Shown: piece after piece, positions 19,047 through 26,610 of the stretch | Numbering within the stretch: the stretch's first letter is position 1 | Layout of the letters: every line of letters begins with the position of its first letter | Source: Gammaproteobacteria bacterium | Lineage (GTDB): Bacteria; Pseudomonadota; Gammaproteobacteria; Pseudomonadales; Litorivicinaceae | Assembly: GCA_024640985.1 (NCBI GenBank) | Contig: JAHEDY010000005.1 | Span: forward strand, 19,694-83,693 | Length of the DNA stretch: 64,000 nucleotides | Reading direction: 5' to 3' | Notes under the pieces: model-generated | What the model was told of the DNA's origin: nothing | The model's input: the letters and a program-made list of their open reading frames with translations, nothing else | Databases searched by the model: none | Made by a program: the position numbers and the translations under genes

Positions 19047-19799
19047 ATGATGACTCAGTCCAAAGGTATTTACCTCCTCCCCAACATACTGACCACAGCC
19101 GGATTATTGGCAGGATTCTTCTCGATTATCACAGCCACTCGTGCTGTCTATCAGGGCGAGGGTTTGTTTGAAACAGCAGCAATCGCGATACTTGTGTCTG
19201 GATTATTTGATGGATTGGATGGACGAGTCGCCCGTTTAACCAATACCCAGAGCGAGTTTGGCGCACAGTACGATTCGTTAAGTGATGTGGTGGCTTTCGG
19301 TGTCGCCCCTGCTGTTTTAGTGTTTAGCTGGTCACTGTCGGCGCTTGGGAAATTGGGTTGGGTTGCGGCGTTTATTTACGTCGCTGGTACTGCCTTACGA
19401 TTAGCGCGATTTAACGTTCAACGTGAGATTGTCGATTCGAACTATTTTGTTGGGCTGGCTTGTCCTGCCGCCGCCTACTTCTTGGCTGCTGCTGTCTGGA
19501 CATTGGTCGACTCCAATATTCAAGGCGAAACAGTCGCCTTAACCATGGTGATTTTGACTGCTGTCTGTGGTCTGTTAATGGTTTCTTCAGTTCCTTACCC
19601 GTCGTTTAAGAACTCAGATCTGAAGGCGCGGGTGCCGCTGTTGGCGATCATGGCGGCAGCGTTGATTTTTGCGTTTGTTTCGCTGGATCCACCGAGAGTC
19701 CTCTTTTTGCTGACGGGTTTGTATTTATTGAGCGGACCGGGGCTATGGTTAAAAACAAAATTAGGTAGCAAGCGGAATGCGGCGAAAGAAGAAGAGTAA
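19047..19799 (+). CDS. pssA: CDP-diacylglycerol-serine O-phosphatidyltransferase
   Basis: Makes phosphatidylserine, the precursor of phosphatidylethanolamine, in the inner membrane. The 250-residue protein shows the CDP-alcohol phosphotransferase signature FDGLDGRVARLTNTQSEFGA...YDSLSDVVAFG (about residues 53-85). Seven or so hydrophobic helices and the KGIYLLPNILTTAGLLAGF start also fit. This is the integral-membrane PssA type usual next to ilvC in pseudomonads. No ribosome-binding site is visible because the ilvC terminator hairpin directly precedes the ATG. A second ATG follows immediately. Confidence 0.95.
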   Translation: MMTQSKGIYLLPNILTTAGLLAGFFSIITATRAVYQGEGLFETAAIAILVSGLFDGLDGRVARLTNTQSEFGAQYDSLSDVVAFGVAPAVLVFSWSLSALGKLGWVAAFIYVAGTALRLARFNVQREIVDSNYFVGLACPAAAYFLAAAVWTLVDSNIQGETVALTMVILTAVCGLLMVSSVPYPSFKNSDLKARVPLLAIMAAALIFAFVSLDPPRVLFLLTGLYLLSGPGLWLKTKLGSKRNAAKEEE

Positions 19800-20034
19800 A
19801 CGCGGAATCATCGATGAAGATATTCCTGAGGTTTCCGAAAATGAAGCGAGACGCCAAGTCATCTATGGTGGAATTGGTTTCGTTGTCAGCTTAGTGCTTG
19901 TCTTGGTATTTCGGCCAGGCACGGAACATCTCCTTGAAATGATCATCCTGATCGGTTTCGTGGCGTCCAGTACTTTTGGTGGGATGAAACTTGCCAGCTG
20001 GGTTGAATCAAAAAACTACAATCTCAAAGGATAA
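19777..20034 (+). CDS. Small two-helix membrane protein of unknown function
   Basis: An 85-residue protein overlapping the end of pssA by 23 bp. A strongly basic N-terminus (MRRKKKSKRG) and an acidic stretch precede two hydrophobic segments, about residues 28-45 (VIYGGIGFVVSLVLVLVF) and 53-72. I do not recognise a family. Overlap with pssA suggests coupled translation and perhaps a membrane-lipid context, but that is only positional evidence. Confidence 0.6.
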   Translation: MRRKKKSKRGIIDEDIPEVSENEARRQVIYGGIGFVVSLVLVLVFRPGTEHLLEMIILIGFVASSTFGGMKLASWVESKNYNLKG

Positions 20035-20037
20035 ACA

Positions 20038-20328
20038 ATGCAAAAAGGGTATTGGGTTAGTTGCTATCGTGAAATCTATGATGCGGACAAACTAGCGGCC
20101 TACGCCGCGCTCGCCAAGCCAGCCATTGAAGGTCAGGGTGGACAATTTTTGGTGCGCGGGACTGCGGCCTATGCATCTGGCTCTGGATTAAAAGAGCGGA
20201 CGGTTATTGTGGAATGGCCGACGTTAGATGCCGCTCAAGCAGCTTATGAATCCAAAGCCTACCAGGCTGCGCTAGACGCACTATCCGATGGTGTTGACCG
20301 GGACTTCAGAATCATTGAGGGTGCGTGA
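20038..20328 (+). CDS. DUF1330-family small protein
   Basis: A 96-residue ferredoxin-like alpha/beta-barrel protein of the DUF1330 type. YWVSCYREIYDADKLAAYAALAKPAIEGQGGQFLVRG and VIVEWPTLDAAQAAYESKAYQAAL are the hallmark segments. The family has no firmly established reaction. It starts 4 bp after the preceding gene. Its stop codon is part of an 8-bp inverted repeat. Confidence 0.85.
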   Translation: MQKGYWVSCYREIYDADKLAAYAALAKPAIEGQGGQFLVRGTAAYASGSGLKERTVIVEWPTLDAAQAAYESKAYQAALDALSDGVDRDFRIIEGA

Positions 20329-20344
20329 GTTGATAGTCACGCAC
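20321..20344 (+). terminator. Inverted repeat at the end of the DUF1330 gene
   Basis: GTGCGTGA (20321-20328) and TCACGCAC (20337-20344) form a perfect 8-bp stem with an 8-base loop, including the stop codon. No T-run follows directly, so it could be a processing or stability hairpin instead of a terminator. Confidence 0.4.
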
Positions 20345-20385
20345 AATGGCACCGATAGAAAAAACTGACTTGCGCAAACAGCTGT

Positions 20386-20475
20386 TCATTGGCATTCTCA
20401 AGCCATGAATATGCAATTCGCCAATGACAATCTGCTATTTGGCCTTCGACTGCCCTGATGGGCGGTTCGATTTTT
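20386..20475 (+). promoter_or_regulatory. Structured leuA leader with a terminator-type hairpin
   Basis: Two potential RNA stems are visible in the 215-bp gap before leuA. The first pairs TCATTGGC (20386-20393) with GCCAATGA (20420-20427). The second pairs CGACTGCCC (20447-20455) with GGGCGGTTCG (20460-20469) across a TGAT loop with one bulge, followed by TTTTT (20471-20475), the form of an intrinsic terminator. The stop codon of a Leu-rich mini-ORF sits in the second loop. Together this looks like a transcription attenuator for leuA. It could instead simply terminate upstream transcription. The rest of the gap to 20543 shows only the leuA ribosome-binding site (GGAGAG). Confidence 0.5.
20405..20458 (+). 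CDS. Candidate leuA leader peptide (17 aa, four Leu)
   Basis: ATG at 20405 opens MNMQFANDNLLFGLRLP and stops at TGA 20456-20458. Four of the last nine residues are Leu (codons CTG, CTA, CTT, CTG), as expected for control codons of a leucine attenuator. The stop lies in the loop of the terminator-type hairpin. There is no good ribosome-binding site, which lowers confidence. A start at the second ATG (20411) is equally possible. Confidence 0.4.
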   Translation: MNMQFANDNLLFGLRLP

Positions 20476-20543
20476 CTCGGTTTCGATTCCTATTTTATTT
20501 GTTTGTTGTTGCCAAGCGGCACTGAGCCGTTGGAGAGATTAAG

Positions 20544-22094
20544 ATGGCGAAAGATCAATTAATCATTTTTGATACGACCTTGCGCGATGGGGAACAAAGC
20601 CCCGGCGCATCAATGACGCGCGATGAAAAAGTTCGCATTGCCAAGGCCCTCGAGCGACTCCGAGTCGATGTCATCGAAGCCGGTTTTGCTGTGGCGAGTC
20701 CCGGTGACTTTGAGGCTGTGAAAGCTGTCGCTGAAGCGATTACAGAGTCAACCGTCTGTAGTTTGGCACGCGCACTGGATCGCGATATCGAAGTGGCTGC
20801 GGAGGCGATCGCGCCGGCGCCGCGACGTCGGATCCACACGTTTATCGCCACCAGTCCGATTCATATGAAGCATAAATTGAAGCTTGAGCCTGAGCAGGTG
20901 ATTGAGCAGGCTATCTATGCGGTGAAAAAGGCCCGTCAATACACCGACGATGTGGAGTTTTCAGCCGAGGACGCAGGTCGTTCGGACATTGACTTCTTGG
21001 CACGTGTCTTCGAAGCCGTGATCAATGCCGGCGCCACCACCTGTAATTTCCCGGATACGGTCGGCTATAACCTCCCGTTTCAGATCGAAGAGACGGTACG
21101 CACACTCCTCACGAAAATTCCCAATGCAGACAAGGCGGTATTTTCGGTGCATTGCCATAATGATCTTGGGTTGGCTGTTGCGAATTCACTGGCAGCTGTG
21201 CGGGCTGGGTGTCGTCAAGTGGAATGCACCATCAATGGCTTAGGGGAGAGAGCTGGGAATACGTCACTGGAAGAGATTGTTATGGCGGTGAAGACGCGCT
21301 CGGATATCGTTGACGTGGAAACACACATTGATACACGACACATTGTGCCTGCGTCTCGTCTCGTGTCCTCGATTACGGGTTTCCCAGTCCAACCAAACAA
21401 AGCCATTGTCGGTGCCAATGCTTTCGCGCATGAGTCAGGCATTCATCAGGATGGTGTCTTAAAACACCGCGAAACCTATGAAATCATGCGAGCTGAAGAC
21501 GTCGGTTGGAACACCAATAAAATGGTCTTGGGGAAGCACTCAGGTCGTGCGGCCTTTAAATCCAGACTGGATGAATTAGGGATTACGCTCGCTGATGATC
21601 AGGCCTTAAATGATGCCTTTGCGCGCTTTAAAGATCTGGCCGATCGTAAGCATGAGATTTTCGATGAAGATCTTCAGGCGTTGATGAATGCACAAAAAAT
21701 GGAAGCAGATAGTGCTCGGTATGAACTGTCGGATCTATCAGTGACATCGAAACTGGGTATTGCTCCAACAGCGTATTTGACATTACGAGTTGATGGCGCT
21801 GAAGTGGATGTGTCCGCCCAAGGCGATGGCCCAGTTGATGCCGTCTACAAAGCCATTGAGTCGGTTGCAAATTCAGGCAGTGATCTGCAGTTGTACTCGG
21901 TCAATGCCATCACGACAGGAACCGATTCGCAGGGTGAAGTGACCGTGCGGCTTGAGAAATCTGGACGCATTGTCAATGGGTTAGGGGCAGATACAGACAT
22001 TATTGTGGCATCAGCAAAAGCCTATTTGCACGCGCTCAATTTAATCGAAAAGCCTCTGGATAAGCAGCACCCGCAAAAATCTGAAGGAATCTGA
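20544..22094 (+). CDS. leuA: 2-isopropylmalate synthase
   Basis: First committed step of leucine synthesis, from 2-oxoisovalerate and acetyl-CoA. The 516-residue length corresponds to the LeuA type 1 form. The N-terminal HMGL-like TIM barrel starts [18 protein letters not shown], with [17 protein letters not shown] as the metal-binding motif. The C-terminal domain from about residue 390 is the leucine-sensing allosteric domain. The ATG follows GGAGAG. The stop overlaps the start of the next gene by one base. Confidence 0.98.
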   Translation: MAKDQLIIFDTTLRDGEQSPGASMTRDEKVRIAKALERLRVDVIEAGFAVASPGDFEAVKAVAEAITESTVCSLARALDRDIEVAAEAIAPAPRRRIHTFIATSPIHMKHKLKLEPEQVIEQAIYAVKKARQYTDDVEFSAEDAGRSDIDFLARVFEAVINAGATTCNFPDTVGYNLPFQIEETVRTLLTKIPNADKAVFSVHCHNDLGLAVANSLAAVRAGCRQVECTINGLGERAGNTSLEEIVMAVKTRSDIVDVETHIDTRHIVPASRLVSSITGFPVQPNKAIVGANAFAHESGIHQDGVLKHRETYEIMRAEDVGWNTNKMVLGKHSGRAAFKSRLDELGITLADDQALNDAFARFKDLADRKHEIFDEDLQALMNAQKMEADSARYELSDLSVTSKLGIAPTAYLTLRVDGAEVDVSAQGDGPVDAVYKAIESVANSGSDLQLYSVNAITTGTDSQGEVTVRLEKSGRIVNGLGADTDIIVASAKAYLHALNLIEKPLDKQHPQKSEGI

Positions 22095-22792
22095 TGCAAG
22101 GCTTGCCACCACAGGAGTCGCGAAAGATTCTGGATGCGATGGGTATTCCAGTGGTGGTGTTGCGTGATCGTCAACCTGATGCAATGACTGATGATCACCC
22201 GACCCCTGCTGCGAGCTCCTCAATGCCTCAGATGGCCTCTGAACTGGTCAAGCAATTCGTCTCTGAGACAGTAGTAGAGATCAATCCGATTGATCCTGAG
22301 GCTCCTGCATCAAACCCTCCGGTTGAATCCACCGTACCTTCTGAGCCAGTTGAGACTGAGGCTGCTTCTAATGCAAAGCCAATTCAATTTACCTTGGTCA
22401 GTGCGGTTTCAGATGACACTTTATTAGCGTGTGAACTCCCTGAGTGGGCTGGTGGCTTACTCGAAGGGCGTCTCACAGGCCTGTGCTCAGATTTAATGCG
22501 TGCGTTGTCACCGATATCTCAAGAGAGTGATTGGCAATATTTTCATTGGCCGATCGCTGGTATTAAAGATCAAAGCGAGTCGGCCGCGATCGAAGCCTTG
22601 GATGCTTGGTTACATCGACGATGGGCAGAAACGACAGCGCAAGATCCGACCATTGTCTTGGCGGTATCGCAGTTGGATCTCTCATCGATTTTTGCCGATG
22701 CTCTGATTCTCCCGACGCTTGATGAGCTTGCTGTTTCAGCGGATCGGAAACGGCACGCTTGGCATGTGATTCAAGAGTCTCGACGTGCCTGA
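22094..22792 (+). CDS. Unknown protein upstream of rimI; possible HolD-like (DNA polymerase III psi) subunit
   Basis: A 232-residue protein with three parts. The N-terminus (ESRKILDAMGIPVVVLRDR, residues 8-26) resembles the psi N-terminal motif (LQQLGIT-WSLR). A Pro/Glu/Ser-rich linker covers about residues 30-95. The C-terminal domain includes LLACELPEWAGGLLEG, then DLMRALSPI and ending in VIQESRRA. In E. coli holD lies directly before rimI, and this gene overlaps rimI by 8 bp. HolD is very divergent, so the assignment is inference from position and a short motif. Confidence 0.5.
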   Translation: MQGLPPQESRKILDAMGIPVVVLRDRQPDAMTDDHPTPAASSSMPQMASELVKQFVSETVVEINPIDPEAPASNPPVESTVPSEPVETEAASNAKPIQFTLVSAVSDDTLLACELPEWAGGLLEGRLTGLCSDLMRALSPISQESDWQYFHWPIAGIKDQSESAAIEALDAWLHRRWAETTAQDPTIVLAVSQLDLSSIFADALILPTLDELAVSADRKRHAWHVIQESRRA

Positions 22793-23255
22793 CTCGCTGA
22801 CGTTTCGATTGATGCAAGAGTTGGATCTCGACGCAGTCTGTGCATTAGAAGCTCGCGCCTATGAGTTTCCGTGGTCGAGAGCCATTATTGGCGGATGTAC
22901 CACAGTTCCATACCGGATTTGGCTCGGCACGCGCGCAGGTGAGACAGTTCATGTGTGTCAGGCGTTTCTCTCGATTACGCTTGATGAAGCACATATTTTA
23001 AACGTGTCTGTGGAGCCAAGCCTGCAAGGGAATGGATTGGGGAGCCAAATGCTCGTCCATTTGATTGAAGATGCCAGGGAGCAGGGTGCACGTCAGATGT
23101 TCTTGGAAGTCCGTGAGTCGAATCCAGCAGCCATTCAGATGTACATGAACCACGGGTTTAATGAAGTGGGGCGACGGCGGCATTATTATCCGACAGCCAC
23201 AGGGCGAGAAGACGCCCTGGTGTTTGGATTGCAGTTACGATTTGATCAAATCTGA
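22785..23255 (+). CDS. rimI: Ribosomal-protein alanine N-acetyltransferase RimI
   Basis: A GNAT acetyltransferase that in E. coli modifies the N-terminus of ribosomal protein S18. The 156 residues include LEARAYEFPWSRAIIGGC, the acetyl-CoA loop VEPSLQGNGLGSQML and LEVRESNPAAIQMYMNHGF. A GTG start 8 bp inside the preceding gene gives the usual N-terminal length; an ATG at 22812 would cut the first strand. The final 21 bp overlap the end of the convergent fabY-like gene. Confidence 0.92.
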   Translation: MPDSLTFRLMQELDLDAVCALEARAYEFPWSRAIIGGCTTVPYRIWLGTRAGETVHVCQAFLSITLDEAHILNVSVEPSLQGNGLGSQMLVHLIEDAREQGARQMFLEVRESNPAAIQMYMNHGFNEVGRRRHYYPTATGREDALVFGLQLRFDQI

Positions 23256-25076
23256 GTATTTCGTTTTTGCTTGGTCGAGCGGCAGGCTATGGCCAAACCC
23301 AGGGACCGAGACTGACGTGGCGGTCATTTCTAAATCAGATCCGTCGACGATGTTCTCGCCATAATGGTAGAGGATCTCGATGGTGCCCCGATCTATCTCA
23401 TGACGATATCTTTCCTGCCTTGCTCGAACTTCGTCTGAGCCTGCGATCTGGATTGGGCCATGGCGTGACTGAAGCAGTGTCGCAGTTGCTTCGGGAGATA
23501 ACACAGCGGCAGTTGCGTTATTACCGCCAAATCCTTTGGCATTAATGAGCGCAGCCGAGAGTGTTTGCTCACGAGAATGTAAGACAAACTCGAGCCCCTG
23601 TTGAATGACATCAGGGGCTAATGTCTCGGTTGTTTGGATGCCGGGCGCAATTTGTGATGCAAAAGCACCTAGGCTGACCGCCAGCTGATCACCTCCGGCG
23701 GTTCCTTGAGAATGCCCAAGTTGACTCTTAACGGCACTGACCATCCACCGATCAATGCCAAAAGCTTGAGCCACGCGTGAGAGAACATCGGACTCAGTCA
23801 CCCGGTTTTGAGGTGTACTGGTGCCATGTGCTTGCACCAAGGTTTCATGCGCGAGCACATCCTGCCCCAATAAATCACGAATACTGGCGGCTGCCTGGGC
23901 GAGGGTTAGATAGTTACCCGCACCTGGGGCTGAAATGCTCCGCTTGCCGCCATCGGCGTGGCTCGCCACGGTCGGTACTGAACCATAAATGGTTGCGCCT
24001 AATTCCAGAGCCAACTGGTCATCCATCAAGATGACATACTGACTGGATTCACCTATGGTGAAACCGCAATTGAGACCAAAAGGCCGGCTGGTGCGTCGGT
24101 AGTTCGGGGTTTCGGTGTCACCGAGTCCATCGAGCTCTCGAAGACCTTGGTCTTCAGCGAGGGCGCCCATCGCACGAAAGCCTTCGATGACTTCTGGCGT
24201 AATTGGGCAGTCAGCACCACCGACGATCGCGACTTTATAGCGTCCTTCTTGAATTCCATCGACTGCATTGTGGAGGTTGTAGAGGAAGCTAGCGCAGGCC
24301 CCCATGCTCGCTCCCGAGCGTCCAAGACTCCCAAGTACGTACGCGTTACTGAAATCGGCGGGCATCTGCGGATAACCAAGCGGTAGTTGTTTTGAAGTGG
24401 TTCGTTTGCCGAGCAATGCACTTTTCAGCATCCCCCCAAAACCTGATTCATCCATCTGTCCGATAGATGATCCGGCAAAGACAGCAACTTGGTTTGGCGC
24501 AATGTGATGTTTGATGTGATGCCACTGAAGCCCGGAGCTAAGCCAGCAGTCGGATAAGGCGAACAATGCTAACTGGAGCGTTCGCGGGTGATTGCGTGAC
24601 GGATAAAACATATCTGGCCGAAATCCTGTCGGTGCCATTCCGGCCGCTTGGACGGATAGTTTTCGCGTACAAGGTTTCAACACATCTCCAGGTTCGATGA
24701 CATATTCCGTCAGGCGGCCTTCTTTGCGACCGATACTCCAACCGATCGGTAAAGGATTTGGTATCTGAAGTGGTCCCAGCCAGATGGATGACGCTTCTTT
24801 CGTGTGGCCAAGACGATTGAGAGCTACTGCATCAGGATTAAACCAGTCGGGATGAATTCGACGGATCAGTGTATTCTCAAGGACATGTCGAGCTTGCGCT
24901 TCGTTCATTGAGATGTCGGGACCTAGACCAATGAGTGCTCCAATCTGATCAACGGTTCGAGCTGTCTCAGATGGTGTGAGGGCATCCATGATCAGACGTC
25001 TGAATGCTTGATGATCTGAGCTTCGGCCGGCAGCGTTGATGCCGCCAAACCCGACGATAAGTGGTAATGCAGTCAC
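23235..25076 (-). CDS. fabY: Beta-ketoacyl synthase of the FabY type
   Basis: FabY, known from Pseudomonas aeruginosa, condenses acetyl-CoA with malonyl-ACP to start fatty-acid synthesis in place of FabH. The GTG at 25076 gives 613 residues beginning MTALPLIVGFGGINAAGRSS, as in FabY; a TTG at 25112 would add 12 residues. The Cys-His-His triad is visible at C261 (SMGACASF), H417 (QAHGTSTPQ) and H455 (SQLGHSQGTAGG). The N-terminal extension of about 150 residues before the thiolase fold sets it apart from FabB/FabF. The start lies about 55 bp from divergent ampD. The 3' end overlaps rimI by 21 bp. Confidence 0.85.
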   Translation of the reverse strand: MTALPLIVGFGGINAAGRSSDHQAFRRLIMDALTPSETARTVDQIGALIGLGPDISMNEAQARHVLENTLIRRIHPDWFNPDAVALNRLGHTKEASSIWLGPLQIPNPLPIGWSIGRKEGRLTEYVIEPGDVLKPCTRKLSVQAAGMAPTGFRPDMFYPSRNHPRTLQLALFALSDCWLSSGLQWHHIKHHIAPNQVAVFAGSSIGQMDESGFGGMLKSALLGKRTTSKQLPLGYPQMPADFSNAYVLGSLGRSGASMGACASFLYNLHNAVDGIQEGRYKVAIVGGADCPITPEVIEGFRAMGALAEDQGLRELDGLGDTETPNYRRTSRPFGLNCGFTIGESSQYVILMDDQLALELGATIYGSVPTVASHADGGKRSISAPGAGNYLTLAQAAASIRDLLGQDVLAHETLVQAHGTSTPQNRVTESDVLSRVAQAFGIDRWMVSAVKSQLGHSQGTAGGDQLAVSLGAFASQIAPGIQTTETLAPDVIQQGLEFVLHSREQTLSAALINAKGFGGNNATAAVLSPEATATLLQSRHGPIQIAGSDEVRARQERYRHEIDRGTIEILYHYGENIVDGSDLEMTATSVSVPGFGHSLPLDQAKTKYSDLIKS

Positions 25077-25131
25077 TGTATTATCCGCGATTGAAAGGAC
25101 GTAATGTAACAAGATGAGGCCTTGTTGTGCT

Positions 25132-25659
25132 ATGCAGAATCACCGCTTTTCTGATGCTTTATGGATTCCGAGTCCACATTTTGACGAAAGACCCGATTCA
25201 TCGATCTCTTTGATCGTGATTCATGCCATTTCTTTGCCCCCTGGATTATTCAATCCGCTGCCGGTGTTGGCGTTCTTCCAAGGGACCTTAAATCATGAGA
25301 TGGATGCCTATTTCGAGGCGATCAAAACCGTGCGTGTTTCCTCGCACTTGGTAATTGGTCGTGACGGCGCGATGTATCAGCCAGTTGCCTTTGATCAGCG
25401 AGCCTGGCATGCCGGTGAGTCGAGTTTTTCAGGGCAATCGGGGTGCAATGATTTCAGTATCGGTATTGAGTTAATTGGCGCAGAAGAGGGTCCATTCACC
25501 GATGCGCAGTATCGGGTATTAGCGACGGTTTGCCAGAGGCTCTGCCAGACTTACGATATTCCTGTTGACCAGATCGTTGGGCACCGTGACATCGCCCCTG
25601 GTCGAAAAGTTGATCCAGGAGCCGATTTTGACTACGGGAGGATTCGGCCGACGATTTAA
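25132..25659 (+). CDS. ampD: 1,6-anhydro-N-acetylmuramyl-L-alanine amidase AmpD
   Basis: Cytoplasmic zinc amidase of peptidoglycan recycling. It cleaves anhydro-muropeptides and so keeps ampC-type regulators silent. Zinc ligands are visible in VIHAISLPPG (His), RVSSHLVIGRDG, and GHRDIAPGRKVDPGADFD (His and Asp). QRAWHAGESSFSGQSGCNDFSIGIEL is also typical. Start choice is open: ATG 25132 matches E. coli AmpD length (175 aa), while ATG 25114 would add six residues. The muropeptide permease AmpG is encoded elsewhere in this window (39839-41185). The stop overlaps the convergent permease gene by four bases. Confidence 0.94.
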   Translation: MQNHRFSDALWIPSPHFDERPDSSISLIVIHAISLPPGLFNPLPVLAFFQGTLNHEMDAYFEAIKTVRVSSHLVIGRDGAMYQPVAFDQRAWHAGESSFSGQSGCNDFSIGIELIGAEEGPFTDAQYRVLATVCQRLCQTYDIPVDQIVGHRDIAPGRKVDPGADFDYGRIRPTI

Positions 25660-26549
25660 AACGGTGGTGCGAGAGCCAGAGCCAGTGGCATCCAGACAAT
25701 CGCGCCGATATTGCCGATCAACACAATTGAAGCCACACGTGTCGGTTCCTGATTGTATCGTTCTGCAATCATGTAATTGAGTACCCCCGGTGGAAGCGCT
25801 GCGAAGACCAAAAACACACTCCACTGCAGTGGATCCAGTTGCAGTAGCGGCTGCAGGGCAAAGGCAATGCCGAGCCCTAAGACCGGGCAGAGGATTGCTG
25901 CGAATAATCCAGTCCCAAAGTCGTTGGTACTCACATCTTGCATGCGAACACCCAACGCAAAGAGGACCAGGGGAATGACAATTTGACCGAGCATATCGAG
26001 AGGGATTAGTGCGATTTCAGGAATGTGTGTGTGGGTAAAGCCGACGAACAATCCAGCAAAGGTCGCCAGGATTGTTGGGATCGATAATGCGTTCAGCACT
26101 TTGGCGCGGCGGTCGAGGATGTAAAAGCCCAGCGTAAAATGTAAAAACATAGAAATGATAAAGATCACAATCATTGCGGGCATTGCTGCTTCACCGAAGG
26201 CTAACAGCACGAGAGGCAGAGCTAAATTTCCAGTGTTGGTAAACATCATGGGTGGAATCAATGTTTTGGGCTGGATACCTGTGAGCTTGCAGATTGGCCA
26301 AGTCAGAACCGCAGACCCGAGAATGATGCCGAGGGTACCTATCGTCAGTGGAAGATAGTCTGTGAGATCGACTGACTTCGATGCCAAGACCGAAAAAATC
26401 AACATGGGTACGAAAAGTTCCATATTGACTTGGTTGATGGTCGACATGTTGGGTTTGCGCCAACGACCATAAAGATAGCCGATCATGACGACAATCAATA
26501 CCGGAATGACACTCCCGAGAATACGATCAAGAATGACATCATTAGCCAT
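25656..26549 (-). CDS. AEC-family (auxin efflux carrier type) permease
   Basis: A 297-residue integral membrane protein with about ten hydrophobic helices in two five-helix halves. AEC hallmarks include NMELFVPMLIFSVLAS, PMMFTNTGNLALPLVL and the C-terminal PPGVLNYMIAERYN. Bacterial members carry organic acids such as malate and malonate, but the substrate here is unknown. It lies 61 bp downstream of the FMN-dependent 2-hydroxyacid dehydrogenase, in the same direction, so a role in moving the hydroxy or oxo acid is plausible. It would then fall under the PdhR-like operators upstream of that gene. Confidence 0.88.
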   Translation of the reverse strand: MANDVILDRILGSVIPVLIVVMIGYLYGRWRKPNMSTINQVNMELFVPMLIFSVLASKSVDLTDYLPLTIGTLGIILGSAVLTWPICKLTGIQPKTLIPPMMFTNTGNLALPLVLLAFGEAAMPAMIVIFIISMFLHFTLGFYILDRRAKVLNALSIPTILATFAGLFVGFTHTHIPEIALIPLDMLGQIVIPLVLFALGVRMQDVSTNDFGTGLFAAILCPVLGLGIAFALQPLLQLDPLQWSVFLVFAALPPGVLNYMIAERYNQEPTRVASIVLIGNIGAIVWMPLALALAPPF

Positions 26550-26610
26550 GTTGCATGAGGTTCCTTAGCAAGCGCCACCAGGCCGCTCGATGACAGTTTG
26601 GAGGTCCAGA

